DNA of 64,000 bases from Serratia fonticola (GTDB lineage: Bacteria; Pseudomonadota; Gammaproteobacteria; Enterobacterales; Enterobacteriaceae), in contig NZ_CP011254.1 in NCBI RefSeq assembly GCF_001006005.1, positions 5,518,001-5,582,000 of the forward strand, given 5' to 3'. Position 1 is the first letter of the stretch. Each line of letters starts with the position of its first letter. Shown piece by piece: positions 8,378 to 17,904 of this stretch. Made by a program: the position numbers and the translations under genes. Below the pieces are notes generated by a model. It did no database searches. It was not told the DNA's origin and saw only the letters and a list, made by a program, of their open reading frames with translations.

Positions 8378-9919
8378 GTGCCGCCAATGGTGCGCCGCCT
8401 GGCGCTTTCGCTGTTTCTGGCGCTGTTTTTCACCCTCAGTTGGCTGGCCCTGTGGACCATTAGCCTGCACCTGAGCCATGACGGCCAACAGGCCGTGCTG
8501 CTGTTTCCCCAAGGGCTGCTGCTGGCGCTACTGATCCTGCTACCCCGGCGTTACTGGCTCACGCTGTTACTGGCGGAAGCCGCCACGCTGCTATGGCTGC
8601 ATGACCAGCAATTGCTGAGCGACCGCTCGGTGCTGTTGCTGCCGTTGTTAAGCCTGCTACCAGCCTGGGGCACTCAGCGGCTGTGGTATCGCTATCACCT
8701 GTATTGGCAACGGCTGTCGCTATTGCTGGCTGCCATCGCTGCCAATGCGCTGCTGTGTGGGTTATTGGCGGGAGTCTGGCTGCCATCCAGTATCAGTCAA
8801 ACCTTGCTGACCAGCTTTACCGGCGGCGTGCTGCTGGTGCCTTTCGTCTATCTGATTTATACCTACCTGCGCCAGCAACTGGTGACGTCGATGCCCGTTC
8901 CGCGCCCCTCAACACCACAATTACGCACCTCGCTACTGCTATGGTGTTCGCTGTTTCTCACCATGGGGATTTGCGTACAACTGGCGATCGCCCCGGAGAT
9001 GGAGCGGCTGCTGCTGATCTTTATCTTTCTGCCCAACGTGTTTATGGCTTATCGCTTTGGCTGGCAAGGGGGCGTGCTGGCAGCGCTGTTTGGCAGCGTG
9101 ATGATCACCCTCACCCGCCAGGCCGGTGGCGCGTTTCAGGATCTGCAAGAGTTGGAGCTATTCCTTTCTACCCAGGCGCTGTTGGGGATTGGGCTGGGGA
9201 TTGCCATCAGCCGTCAGCAGCAATTGGCGCAAAAGCTACAGCGCTATCGCCAACAGTTGGAGCAAGAGTTGGTGGCCAAACGTCATCTGATGGAGCGGCT
9301 GGTGGGCACTGAAGAAGAGGTGCGCAAGGCCATAGCTCGCGAATTGCATGACGAGATCGGCCAGAATATTACCGCTATTCAGATCCAGGCAATGCTGGTG
9401 AACCGCAGCGCCACCGCCCCGGCCACCCGCCTGGCCGCAGAGCAAATCGATTCGTTGTCGCAACGCATCCACCACACCACCCGCACCCTGCTACGGCAAC
9501 TGCGTCCACCGGTGTTGGAAGAGATGGAACTGGACAAGGCCCTGCATCACCTGGCCGACGAGTTTTCCTTTGCCGAACAGGGGATCAGCTTCCAGCTGGA
9601 TTACCGCCTGCCAGCCACGCCAGATGATGAAACCCTGGTATTTACCCTCTACCGGGTGGCACAGGAGCTGCTCAATAACATCAGCAAACACGCCTGTGCC
9701 AGCCATGTGCATTTAAGCCTGACGCAAACCCACCAGACGATCACTCTGGAAGTGCGTGACGACGGCCAGGGCATGCCGTTGCAACCCACCAGCGGTTTTG
9801 GCCTGCGCGGTATTGAAGAGCGGGTGCGCGCATTGGGGGGGGATTGGCGGCTTCACCGGCGTAATGGCACGCGCATAATTGTTAACCTGCCCACAAAACT
9901 GAACAAAAACCCCGTCTGA
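8378..9919 (+). CDS. uhpB: Sensor histidine kinase UhpB
   Basis: Membrane sensor kinase of 513 residues. The first roughly 270 residues are a polytopic MASE1-type sensor domain with about eight hydrophobic segments. Then come a HisKA_3 dimerisation segment with phospho-acceptor His324 (RELHDEIGQN) and a HATPase_c domain ending in DDGQGM and GLRGIEERV. In the known system UhpB is stimulated by the transporter-like receptor UhpC and phosphorylates UhpA. I favour the GTG at 8378 because GGGAG lies seven bases upstream; the ATG at 8387 is spaced too far. The gene is almost contiguous with uhpA. Confidence 0.9.
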   Translation: MPPMVRRLALSLFLALFFTLSWLALWTISLHLSHDGQQAVLLFPQGLLLALLILLPRRYWLTLLLAEAATLLWLHDQQLLSDRSVLLLPLLSLLPAWGTQRLWYRYHLYWQRLSLLLAAIAANALLCGLLAGVWLPSSISQTLLTSFTGGVLLVPFVYLIYTYLRQQLVTSMPVPRPSTPQLRTSLLLWCSLFLTMGICVQLAIAPEMERLLLIFIFLPNVFMAYRFGWQGGVLAALFGSVMITLTRQAGGAFQDLQELELFLSTQALLGIGLGIAISRQQQLAQKLQRYRQQLEQELVAKRHLMERLVGTEEEVRKAIARELHDEIGQNITAIQIQAMLVNRSATAPATRLAAEQIDSLSQRIHHTTRTLLRQLRPPVLEEMELDKALHHLADEFSFAEQGISFQLDYRLPATPDDETLVFTLYRVAQELLNNISKHACASHVHLSLTQTHQTITLEVRDDGQGMPLQPTSGFGLRGIEERVRALGGDWRLHRRNGTRIIVNLPTKLNKNPV

Positions 9920-10007
9920 CTAAGACTAAGTCTTAGGTGCCTAAAACCTTGTCTCATCCAATCCTGTTTTCAGCACCCTACACTGCTCTCACTGTCTGGA
10001 GGACCCC
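9920..10007 (+). promoter_or_regulatory. Palindrome upstream of uhpC, candidate operator or promoter region
   Basis: The gap between uhpB and uhpC contains a 7-3-7 inverted repeat, CTAAGAC-TAA-GTCTTAG, ending near 9938. In E. coli uhpB and uhpC are tightly linked, so an 88-base gap with a palindrome suggests separate control of uhpC. A strong GGAGG precedes the uhpC ATG. That the palindrome binds UhpA or another regulator is speculation. Confidence 0.35.
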
Positions 10008-11300
10008 ATGGCATCGGCCACGTTAACCGCAGAGCAAATCAGCGCTCGCTACCGCTACTGGCGACCACGCCTGATGTTTTCGATGATCGTCGGCTACGGC
10101 GCATTTTATCTGACACGCAAGAGCGTCAGCTATGCGATGCCGGTGATGCAGCTCGAACTGGGGTTGGACAAAGGGGATATCGGCCTGCTGGGTACGCTGT
10201 TTTACCTGGCCTATGGCGGCTCGAAGTTTGTCTCCGGCATCGTCAGCGATCGCAGCCAGGCCCGCTGGTTTATGGGCGTCGGGCTGTTTATCACCGGTGT
10301 GCTGAACATCGTGTTCGCCTTTTGCCATTCGCTGACGGCGCTGCTGGTGGTCTGGACGTTAAACGGTTTCTTTCAGGGCTGGGGCTGGCCGCCCTGCGCC
10401 AAGATGCTCACTAGTTGGTATTCGCGCAACGAGCGTGGCTTCTGGTGGGGTACCTGGAATACGTCGATCAGCCTGGGCGGTGCGGCCGTGCCATTGCTGT
10501 CCGGATATATGGCTTCGCACTACGGTTGGCAGGCTGCGCTGCTGCTGCCGGGAGCCATCGGGATGCTGATCGGGCTGTGGCTGTGCTGGCAACTGTGCGG
10601 CAAACCGCAGCAGCAAGGATTACCCAGCGTGGGCCACTGGCGGCGCGATCCGCTGGAGCTGTGGCAAGAGCAGCAAAGCCCGGCGATGCCGATGCGGCGG
10701 ATGCTGTTTGACACCATTTTGCGCAATCCGACCATCTGGCTGCTAGGCGTGTCTTACATCCTGGTGTACCTGATACGCATTGCGCTGAACGATTGGGGCA
10801 ACATCTGGCTGGCGGAGAGCCATGGCGTCAACCTGATGAAGGCCAACGCCACGTTGTCACTGTTTGAACTGGGTGGACTGTTTGGCGCGCTGTTTGCCGG
10901 GTGGGGATCGGATCTGCTGTTTCGCGGCCTGCGAGCACCGATGATCCTACTGTTTTCCATCGGACTCTTTGTGACGACGACCGCCCTGTGGCTGGCCCCG
11001 CTGCACCATTACGGGCTGCTTTCGGCCTGCTTTTTCGGCCTCGGCTTTTTTGTATTTGGGCCGCAGATGCTGATCGGGCTGGCCGCCACGGAACACTGCC
11101 ATAAAGATGCGGCCGGTACCGTGACCGGGTTTCTTGGCCTGTTCGCCTACCTGGGGGCCGCGCTGGCCGGTTGGCCGCTGGCGCAGGTGTTACAGCATTA
11201 CGGCTGGTATGGGTTCTTTGCCCTGTTGGCACTGGCGGCCACCTGCGTCGGTCTGCTGTTGATGCCGTTGCTGATGGCCGGGCAGATACGGCAAGAGTAA
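10008..11300 (+). CDS. uhpC: Hexose-phosphate receptor UhpC (MFS family)
   Basis: Twelve-segment major facilitator protein of 430 residues in the organophosphate antiporter family (UhpC/UhpT/GlpT). The FYLTRKSVSYAMP segment after the first helix and GFFQGWGWPPCAKML in helix 4 are typical of this family. Placement after uhpA and uhpB supports the receptor UhpC, which senses external glucose-6-phosphate and stimulates UhpB, rather than the transporter UhpT. No second family member is in the window. The ATG is preceded by GGAGG. It could still transport substrate itself; sequence alone does not exclude that. Confidence 0.85.
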   Translation: MASATLTAEQISARYRYWRPRLMFSMIVGYGAFYLTRKSVSYAMPVMQLELGLDKGDIGLLGTLFYLAYGGSKFVSGIVSDRSQARWFMGVGLFITGVLNIVFAFCHSLTALLVVWTLNGFFQGWGWPPCAKMLTSWYSRNERGFWWGTWNTSISLGGAAVPLLSGYMASHYGWQAALLLPGAIGMLIGLWLCWQLCGKPQQQGLPSVGHWRRDPLELWQEQQSPAMPMRRMLFDTILRNPTIWLLGVSYILVYLIRIALNDWGNIWLAESHGVNLMKANATLSLFELGGLFGALFAGWGSDLLFRGLRAPMILLFSIGLFVTTTALWLAPLHHYGLLSACFFGLGFFVFGPQMLIGLAATEHCHKDAAGTVTGFLGLFAYLGAALAGWPLAQVLQHYGWYGFFALLALAATCVGLLLMPLLMAGQIRQE

Positions 11301-11308
11301 GGTGCAAC

Positions 11309-11410
11309 GGGCGCAGCATGCGGCGCCCCTACGATGAGTGAGAGGGCTGTACCTGACCACTACACCGGACTCGCTCCCTCTCCTTGGGGAGAGGATTGGG
11401 TTGGTATGAG
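11309..11410. repeat. Dispersed short palindromes (REP-like) between uhpC and afuA
   Basis: A near-perfect palindrome GGGCGCAGCATGCGGCGCCC occupies 11309-11328. A second degenerate palindrome of the type CCCTCTCC...GGAGAGG lies near 11370-11395. The first recurs as GGGCGCAG-CATA-CTGCGCCC at 50742-50761 and, less well, near 39122-39145. The second recurs at 24806-24826 and 32532-32552. They resemble dispersed intergenic palindromes of Serratia genomes. Confidence 0.6.
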
Positions 11411-11501
11411 GGAGATAGCATTCGCTGCCGTTTCCTTAATCACCAGAAAAGAAATTGGTTTGCTTTACCCTACAAAGACAACAACAAAAAAGGATGACTC
11501 T

Positions 11502-12533
11502 ATGAAATTGACACCTCTCAACACCCTGCTGGCCACCACGCTGGCGCTGACTGCCCTGGCCGGAACCGTGCAGGCCAAAGGCCGTCTGGTGATCTATTGC
11601 AGCGCCACCAACGCCATGTGCGAAGAAGAAGCCAAAGTCTTCGGGGAAAAATACGACGTCAAGACCAGCTTTATCCGCAACGGCTCTGGCAGCACCCTGG
11701 CCAAGGTAGACGCGGAGAAGAAAAACCCACAGGCTGACGTCTGGTACGGCGGCACGCTGGATCCGCAATCGCAGGCCGGTGAAATGGACCTGCTGGAGCC
11801 TTACGCCTCGCCGAACCTGGAGCAAATCATGCCGCAGTTCCGCGATCCGGCCAAACGTAAAGGCAACTACTCCTCTGCGGTGTATATCGGCATTCTCGGC
11901 TTTGGCGTCAACACCGATCGTCTTAAAGAGAAAAACCTGCCTGAACCCAAATGCTGGAAGGATTTGACCAACCCGATCTACAAAGGGGAGATCCAAATCG
12001 CCGATCCACAAAGCTCCGGCACGGCCTACACCGCACTGGCCACCTTTGCGCAGCTGTGGGGCGAAGAAGCCGCCTTTGATTACCTGAAGCAGCTCAACGG
12101 CAATATCTCGCAGTACACCAAGTCCGGCATTGCCCCAGCCCGCAACGCCGCGCGCGGTGAAACCACGATCGGCATTGGCTTCCTACACGACTATTCGCTG
12201 GAAAAAGAGAAAGGTGCACCTCTGACGCTGGTTTCCCCATGCGAAGGTTCTGGCTATGAAATCGGTGGTATCAGCATCCTGAAAAACGCCCGCAATATGG
12301 AAAACGCCAAGCTGTTCGTGGATTGGGCACTGTCAAAAGAGGCTCAGGAGCTTTCCTGGAAGAAGGGTCAGTCTTACCAGATCCTGACCAATACCACGGC
12401 TGAGACTTCCCCTAACTCGCTGAAGCTGGATCAATTGAAACTGATCGATTACGACATGGATACCTACGGCGCTTCCGACATGCGTAAAAAGCTGATCACC
12501 AAATGGGTTAACGACGTGAAGATGGGCCACTGA
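11502..12533 (+). CDS. afuA: Periplasmic hexose-phosphate-binding protein AfuA
   Basis: Solute-binding protein of 343 residues in the Fbp/AfuA cluster. Signal peptide of about 26 residues (hydrophobic LLATTLALTALAG, cleavage near VQA). The mature start GRLVIYCSATNAMCEEEAK and the later PCEGSGYEIGG are AfuA-like. Family members were first annotated as ferric-ion-binding proteins, but Actinobacillus and Citrobacter AfuA bind glucose-6-phosphate and related sugar phosphates. Location downstream of uhpABC supports the sugar-phosphate role. The open frame extends to 11334, but the ATG at 11502, with AGGA upstream and the signal peptide directly after, is the start. Confidence 0.87.
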   Translation: MKLTPLNTLLATTLALTALAGTVQAKGRLVIYCSATNAMCEEEAKVFGEKYDVKTSFIRNGSGSTLAKVDAEKKNPQADVWYGGTLDPQSQAGEMDLLEPYASPNLEQIMPQFRDPAKRKGNYSSAVYIGILGFGVNTDRLKEKNLPEPKCWKDLTNPIYKGEIQIADPQSSGTAYTALATFAQLWGEEAAFDYLKQLNGNISQYTKSGIAPARNAARGETTIGIGFLHDYSLEKEKGAPLTLVSPCEGSGYEIGGISILKNARNMENAKLFVDWALSKEAQELSWKKGQSYQILTNTTAETSPNSLKLDQLKLIDYDMDTYGASDMRKKLITKWVNDVKMGH

Positions 12534-12607
12534 TCCCATCCCGCATCTATCGGGCGTAGTGACTGCTGACTATGCCCGCTTCATTTTCGTTTATTCCGGG
12601 GAATATC

Positions 12608-14686
12608 ATGTCTGAAACCATCACCTTGCGCACGGCGCAGGGGCGGGATCCCATTTTCTACTGGTTGCTGCTGGCGCTGGCAGGTTTCGCCCTACTGCCT
12701 TCCTACAGCCTGGACTACGGGCTGCTGGAGGCGACCAGCGAAGAGCTGCTGGCGGCCTACGGATGGTCACATGCAGGCTTGGCCATGCTGTGGTTTGCCG
12801 CCCCGATGCTGCTGGTTGTACGCCCGCAGATTGCCACTGGTCGCGAGCAACGCAACCGCCACCTGTTTGATGCCGGTTATGCCCTGGCCTGTGGGCTATT
12901 GGTATTTATCAGCGCCGCCGCGACCGGTACCGGGATGGGGTTCGCTACCTTGCCGCTACTGGTGGCAATGGGCGCAGTGATCACCATTGCACTCTCAAGG
13001 CTGGAATGGCTGGGTGGCGATCGCTTCGTGCTCGGCTCGCTGGTGGCGGTGATCGCCTTGATCGTGCTGTTTATCATTTATCCCAGCATCGCCATCTTTA
13101 TCCCAATGTTCACCGACGAGGCCGGTGCCTTCGCCCCGTTGGCGTTTATGCAAACGCTCGGGCAGGCACATATCCTGCAGGTGATCTGGAACTCCTTCCT
13201 GCTGTCCGTGGCCGTCGGGATTGGCTGTACCTTCTTCGGCATGGTGCTGGCGATTTATACCACGCGTATCGCCCGCCGTTCGGCGGTGATTGGCCGCATC
13301 TTCTCGATCCTGCCGATCGTCACACCGCCGTTTGTGGTTGGCTTGGGCGTCACCTTGATGATGGGCCGCTCCGGCTACATCACCGAGCTGATGGTAACCT
13401 GGTTTGGCCTGACCAATACCAACTGGCTCTACGGCTTTACCGGGATCTGGTTGGCCCAGGTGCTGGCCTTTACCCCGATGTCATTTATGATCCTCGATGG
13501 GGCAATCAAGACCATCCACCCATCGCTGGAAGAAGCGTCCTACACGTTGCGCGCCAACCGCTTCCAGACCTTTACCCAGGTGTTTATGCCGCTGCTGAAA
13601 CCGGCATTGGCCAACTCGTTCCTGATCGTCATTGTTCAGTCGTTGGCGGACTTCAGTAACCCGTTGGTCCTCGGCGGCAACTTCGACGTATTGGCCACGC
13701 AGATCTACTTCTACATTACCGGTGCGCAGCTTGATTATCAGGCAGCCAGTACGCTGGGCGTGGTGCTGCTGATGTTCTCGTTACTGGTGTTCTGCGTGCA
13801 GTACATGTGGATCGGCAAGCGTTCCTACGTGACCATTTCCGGCAAGTCCAACCACGGCGACGTTCAGCCGCTGCCGGTGACGCTGGTGTGGGGCGTCTCG
13901 CTGATGCTGTATGTCTGGATCGCCTTCAACATCCTGCTGTACGGCAGCATTTTCTACGGCAGCTTTACCGTTAACTGGGGCGTGGACTACACGCTGACGC
14001 TGGACAACTTCAGCAAACTGTTCGGCCAAGGCTTCAGCGACGGCGCATGGCCTTCCCTGATCGATACCTTGCTGTATGCCGGGATTGCCGCACCGATCAC
14101 CGCCATCTTCGGCCTGCTGGTTGCCTACATCGTAGTACGCCAGCAGTTCCAGGGTAAGAAGGTGATCGAGTTCAGCACCATGCTGTGCTTCGCGGTGCCA
14201 GGAACCGTCGCCGGTGTTTCCTACATTCTGGCGTTTAACAGTGCACCGGTTTACCTGACCGGGACGGCAGCCATCGTGATCATTTCAATGGTGATGCGCA
14301 ACGTGCCAGTGGGGATCCGCGCGGGTATCGCCGGTTTGGGGCAACTGGATAAGTCGCTGGATGAGGCCTCCCTCAGCCTGCGGGCCGGTTCGCTACGCAC
14401 CATAGTGTATATCCTGCTGCCCTTGCTACGCCCGGCGATCCTCTCGGCGTTGGTCTACAGCTTTGTCCGTGCCATGACCACCGTGAGCGCCATTGTTTTC
14501 CTGGTTACGCCAGATACGCGCGTCGCGACGTCCTACATCCTTAACCGGGTCGAGGACGGCGAGTATGGCGTGGCCATCGCCTACGGCTCGATCCTGATCG
14601 TAGTGATGCTGGCGATTATTTTCCTGTTTGATGCCCTGGTTGGCGAAGCGCGGGTCGCGCGTTCCAAAGCCCGGAATGCGGCCTGA
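12608..14686 (+). CDS. afuB: AfuB permease of hexose-phosphate ABC transporter
   Basis: Inner membrane permease of 692 residues, a tandem fusion of two BPD_transp_1 permease domains. Each half carries an EAA-type loop: [12 protein letters not shown] near residue 310 and [12 protein letters not shown] near residue 600. About twelve or more hydrophobic segments are visible. One fused permease is normal for the AfuB/FbpB group. The start is the ATG at 12608 with GGGGA upstream; the longer frame from 12572 lacks such a site. The gene follows afuA by 74 bases and precedes afuC by 25. Confidence 0.87.
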   Translation: MSETITLRTAQGRDPIFYWLLLALAGFALLPSYSLDYGLLEATSEELLAAYGWSHAGLAMLWFAAPMLLVVRPQIATGREQRNRHLFDAGYALACGLLVFISAAATGTGMGFATLPLLVAMGAVITIALSRLEWLGGDRFVLGSLVAVIALIVLFIIYPSIAIFIPMFTDEAGAFAPLAFMQTLGQAHILQVIWNSFLLSVAVGIGCTFFGMVLAIYTTRIARRSAVIGRIFSILPIVTPPFVVGLGVTLMMGRSGYITELMVTWFGLTNTNWLYGFTGIWLAQVLAFTPMSFMILDGAIKTIHPSLEEASYTLRANRFQTFTQVFMPLLKPALANSFLIVIVQSLADFSNPLVLGGNFDVLATQIYFYITGAQLDYQAASTLGVVLLMFSLLVFCVQYMWIGKRSYVTISGKSNHGDVQPLPVTLVWGVSLMLYVWIAFNILLYGSIFYGSFTVNWGVDYTLTLDNFSKLFGQGFSDGAWPSLIDTLLYAGIAAPITAIFGLLVAYIVVRQQFQGKKVIEFSTMLCFAVPGTVAGVSYILAFNSAPVYLTGTAAIVIISMVMRNVPVGIRAGIAGLGQLDKSLDEASLSLRAGSLRTIVYILLPLLRPAILSALVYSFVRAMTTVSAIVFLVTPDTRVATSYILNRVEDGEYGVAIAYGSILIVVMLAIIFLFDALVGEARVARSKARNAA

Positions 14687-14711
14687 TACCCGGCTGAGAA
14701 GGATGAACAAC

Positions 14712-15770
14712 ATGTCTGACATTCAAGATAAAAAGCACTTTGTTGAACTGAAAAACGTCGCCAAGCGGTTTGGCAACAACACCGTGATTGAAAACCTGAG
14801 CCTGGCGATCCCCCGTGGGGATATGGTGACGCTGCTTGGCCCTTCCGGCTGCGGCAAAACCACGGTCCTGCGCCTGGTCGCCGGGCTGGAGAAACCCAGT
14901 GGCGGGCAGATCTTCATCGACGGCGAGGACGTGACCGATCGCTCCATTCAGCAGCGGGACATCTGTATGGTGTTTCAGTCCTACGCGCTGTTCCCCCATA
15001 TGTCGCTGGGGGATAACATCGGCTATGGCCTGAAAATGCTGGGAAGGCCCAAGACGGAGATCCGCGATCGGGTCCGTGAAGCCCTGATGCTGGTCGATCT
15101 GGAAGGTTTTGAGGAGCGCTATGTCGATCAGATCTCTGGCGGCCAGCAGCAACGTGTCGCCCTGGCGCGTGCGTTAATCCTCAAGCCCAAGGTGCTGCTG
15201 TTCGATGAACCTCTGAGCAACCTGGATGCCAACCTGCGCCGCAGCATGCGTGAGAAAATCCGCGAGTTGCAGCAGCAGTTCAACATCACTTCACTCTACG
15301 TCACCCACGATCAGAGCGAAGCCTTTGCGGTTTCCGACACCGTGCTGGTGATGAACAAAGGGGAAATCATGCAGATTGGCGCACCGCAAACGCTGTACCG
15401 CTACCCGGCCTCGCGCTTTATGGCCGGATTTATGGGGGATGCCAACATCTTCCCGGCCAAGGTGACCAGCAGTGGCGTAGAGATCTTTGGCTACCCGGTA
15501 CCGCGCCCGCAAGGCTTTGCCCCTGGTTTGCAGCAATGTACCGTGGGCGTGCGCCCGGAAGCCATTACCCTCAGCCAACATGGGGAACCTAGCCAGCGTT
15601 GCACCATCAGTAAGGTGGCTTACATGGGGCCACAGTATGAGGTGCTGGTGAACTGGCACGATCAGTCGCTGCTGCTGCAGGTAAACGCTACGCAGTTGCA
15701 ACCCGAGCCGGGCGACAGCTATTTCCTGCAAATCCATCCGTTCGGCATGTTCGTACTCGCCGACGAGTAA
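14712..15770 (+). CDS. afuC: AfuC ATP-binding protein of hexose-phosphate ABC transporter
   Basis: ABC ATPase of 352 residues. Walker [10 protein letters not shown] at about residues 43-51, Q-loop [11 protein letters not shown], signature ISGGQQQRV, Walker [12 protein letters not shown] and the H-loop in VTHDQSEA. The last 110 residues form a TOBE-like domain as in PotA/FbpC-type ATPases. I start at the ATG 14712 with AAGGA about nine bases upstream; in-frame starts at 14628 and 14703 lie inside afuB's end or too close to the ribosome site. It is the last gene before a good terminator, which closes the afu operon. Confidence 0.87.
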   Translation: MSDIQDKKHFVELKNVAKRFGNNTVIENLSLAIPRGDMVTLLGPSGCGKTTVLRLVAGLEKPSGGQIFIDGEDVTDRSIQQRDICMVFQSYALFPHMSLGDNIGYGLKMLGRPKTEIRDRVREALMLVDLEGFEERYVDQISGGQQQRVALARALILKPKVLLFDEPLSNLDANLRRSMREKIRELQQQFNITSLYVTHDQSEAFAVSDTVLVMNKGEIMQIGAPQTLYRYPASRFMAGFMGDANIFPAKVTSSGVEIFGYPVPRPQGFAPGLQQCTVGVRPEAITLSQHGEPSQRCTISKVAYMGPQYEVLVNWHDQSLLLQVNATQLQPEPGDSYFLQIHPFGMFVLADE

Positions 15771-15781
15771 GCCTGAATTAA

Positions 15782-15814
15782 ACCCCGCTTGTGGTTCCGG
15801 GCGGGGTATTTTTC
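15782..15814 (+). terminator. Rho-independent terminator of afuABC
   Basis: ACCCCGC (15782-15788) pairs with GCGGGGT (15801-15807) around a 12-base loop and is followed by a T-rich ATTTTTC tract. It lies 12 bases after the afuC stop. Confidence 0.8.
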
Positions 15815-16054
15815 GATGCCCATTCCCTACTCCCATCTCGATATCACTGCATTTACGGCACTGATGTGATCTCGCTTTGTTTCTCGCCGCCGTCGGGCAT
15901 TATCACTATCGGTTGAGCTTAACATGAGCATCTATGGGGTAAATCTGCTAAAAGCTCAACGGGTTGCGCATTCTGTAAGCAAACAAACGCAGAATGCGTA
16001 ATCCCCTTTGACATCCCCCCGGCACCCCGTTATCATTCCGCCCGTTCACACGAT

Positions 16055-16130
16055 TCCTCTGTAGTTCAGTCGGTAGAACGGCGGACTGTTAATCCGTATG
16101 TCACTGGTTCGAGTCCAGTCAGAGGAGCCA
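16055..16130 (+). tRNA. tRNA-Asn(GUU), copy 1
   Basis: A 76-base tRNA with cloverleaf-compatible arms, encoded CCA and anticodon GTT at 16088-16090. The acceptor stem TCCTCTG pairs with CAGAGGA. It is identical over its full length to the copy at 39339. A shared upstream stretch (CGTTCACACGAT) suggests both derive from a duplicated locus. Confidence 0.97.
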
Positions 16131-16139
16131 TATTTAGAG

Positions 16140-16179
16140 AAGCCCGCTTAAGGAAACTTAGGCGGGCTTTTTGCTTTTC
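16140..16179 (+). terminator. Terminator after tRNA-Asn copy 1
   Basis: AAGCCCGC (16140-16147) pairs with GCGGGCTT (16162-16169), followed by a TTTTTGCTTTT run. Placement ten bases after the tRNA fits a tRNA transcription terminator. Confidence 0.85.
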
Positions 16180-16824
16180 GAATTGGCAATCTGATTACTG
16201 TGGCATGCCTTACATAAGTGAATATGACTACCCTGCGAGATCCCCACCGCCTCATCTTTAGCAGCAGCAATGTCGCGTTCTGATTCGCTAGCCAACATAT
16301 CCTGTGAGCGCTTTCCACCCAAGAAACCGTTGGCTGGAGGAACCTGTATGCAAGGCCCCCAGCTATATTTATGTTCACCGAGAACGTCAAGCACAGGTTT
16401 CAATGCCTTGCGTGGCCTATATCCCGGTCAAGCCCGTAGCCAGGGAAGTAAACAACACCGTTATGTGTGATGGCAAATATCTGCTTCTGACATTTCCACT
16501 TGTTGGGCTGGGTACCAGTGCATTCGATTTGCTCTATACAGAATACGATCATTCTTTAGAAAATTGAGATCAAGGCTTAACCAAGAAGATTCAAAGCATC
16601 GTTGAACTAACGGATTAACAAAACAGTCAGCTACTGATTTAATCCCCATGTAACACAACGAGACACCACTATTTAGACTGTGAAATACACTATATAAAAC
16701 CGGGTTCTAGTCGGCCCGGCTTGATAATACCTTTACTCTATCTGTGGGATTCGAGCTTATTCCTAGACGCCCCCTCATCACCCAATCATATTGATGAACG
16801 AGAAAAAATCACGTTTCACTGCAT
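16180..16824. other. Decayed sequence after tRNA-Asn copy 1, no intact gene
   Basis: No convincing gene fills this stretch. On the minus strand an open frame of 81 codons (16158-16403) contains GGKRSQDMLASESERD and a CKACH motif reminiscent of HNH-type proteins. Upstream it is interrupted by in-frame stops at about 16430 and 16445, beyond which the frame reopens to 16658. Its last codons overlap the tRNA terminator. This pattern suggests the remnant of a broken gene, perhaps once inserted next to the tRNA. I do not recognise the protein. Confidence 0.35.
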
Positions 16825-17013
16825 TCAGGTAAAACTGAGATAATTATAGCCTGCTTCAATAACTGTTAACTCTCCTGCACTAAAACTCTGCCGCTTTAAC
16901 TCACCTCGCTCATACCAACAGCAATGCACCCATCGCTTATCAGAAGTGGTTCCACTGACGACCATAATTTCAGGCCGTGTACGTAGGCGTACAAGCATCC
17001 CAGGCATAAACAT
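16825..17013 (-). CDS. YodC-like small protein (DUF2158 family)
   Basis: Short protein of 62 residues. The start FMPGMLVRLR, the following PEIMVVSG and the WYERGELKRQSFSAGEL pattern match the small SH3-like YodC/DUF2158 family, whose members begin with a MxxGDxVxLKSGGP-type motif and contain a CxWF stretch. Function of the family is not established. Its ATG overlaps the TetR stop as TAATG, so it is probably translated together with that regulator. Confidence in the family is moderate because the protein is short and divergent. Confidence 0.6.
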   Translation of the reverse strand: MFMPGMLVRLRTRPEIMVVSGTTSDKRWVHCCWYERGELKRQSFSAGELTVIEAGYNYLSFT

Positions 17014-17645
17014 TAAACGCCTCCGGGTGAGACCGAGCTATCAATCTGCTCCGTCTTTAATACACTCATCATGATAAATTCGTTTGCCTGCTTGAGGTGG
17101 ACAAAGTCAGGCTTGACCTTGCCATAAACACGCATTCCTTCAAGCATCATAAAAATGCTTTCAGCCATAATCTCTGCCTTAACATCCAGCCTGAATAGAC
17201 CCTGTTCTTGGCCCTGCCTAATTATACTCATCAGGTTTTTTTTAATTCCGCTGAACATATAACTGACTTTTTCGTAGATATCCTTGTCGCCTGGGAGCAA
17301 CTCACTTGCAGTTGCAATGGTGAAGCACCCTCGTATGCCATCTGCGTCGGTAGAAAGTAAAGCACAGTAATCCAGCGTTTCTCTCAGGGCGTTTTCAGGA
17401 TCCAGCTCACCTGCGCGTTTTTCCATTCTCCGCAAACCATCATCCATATACTGCGTTAGCGCAGCCAGAAAAATGGACCTTTTATCCGGATATAGTTTGT
17501 AGATGCTCGCGCTGGCTAAACCCGATACCTGCATTAAATCAGCCATTGATGTGGCGTGAAAACCTTTCATCCAAAACACGCTAAGCGCAGCATCAAGAAA
17601 ATCCTGCGGGTGAAACTCTCGAGGTCTACCAAGATTTTTTTTCAT
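17013..17645 (-). CDS. TetR/AcrR-family transcriptional regulator
   Basis: Repressor-type protein of 210 residues. The N-terminal TetR DNA-binding domain is clear: GRPREFHPQDFLDAAL, then SMADLMQVSGLASASIYKLYPDK, about residues 5-55. The C-terminal ligand-binding part has the GIRGCFTIATASEL pattern seen in TetR_C domains of the YcdC/AcuR-like group. It is divergent from the flavin hydroxylase pair at 17905, with about 260 bases between, so those genes are its likely target. The ligand is unknown. Confidence 0.85.
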   Translation of the reverse strand: MKKNLGRPREFHPQDFLDAALSVFWMKGFHATSMADLMQVSGLASASIYKLYPDKRSIFLAALTQYMDDGLRRMEKRAGELDPENALRETLDYCALLSTDADGIRGCFTIATASELLPGDKDIYEKVSYMFSGIKKNLMSIIRQGQEQGLFRLDVKAEIMAESIFMMLEGMRVYGKVKPDFVHLKQANEFIMMSVLKTEQIDSSVSPGGV

Positions 17646-17904
17646 GTTGCTTGCTATTTATTGCATTTAACGCTATTAGTTCTGCACTGATTGTAGATTG
17701 ATCATTCTACAAGTCAATAAATACATCAGCCGACGGCAGCTAACTAACCTAGAGCCTCACACCCAGCCCCTCAGAACCCGCCTCCAGATCACACCCTCAA
17801 CATTTAACATGAAAAGTACAATTTTTTACCTGAATGTTACATTCCATTAAAATACCCTTCCCCCATACTCATCCCACGCCCACCCCTACCGAGGGAACCA
17901 ACTG

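Noticed and set aside
8559..8786. Antisense frames within uhpB and other GC-rich genes
   Set aside because: Typical shadows of long GC-rich coding regions; none shows an independent family or ribosome site.
11334..11501. Upstream extension of afuA in the same frame
   Set aside because: The signal peptide begins at the ATG 11502, and the extension translates a repeat element.
11502..15770. Ferric iron transport by the AfuABC-type transporter
   Set aside because: Older annotations call such proteins iron transporters, but linkage to uhpABC and known AfuA ligands favour sugar phosphates.
16304..16567. 87-codon plus-strand open frame after tRNA-Asn copy 1
   Set aside because: No recognisable protein; it is antisense to the more protein-like, but broken, minus-strand frame.
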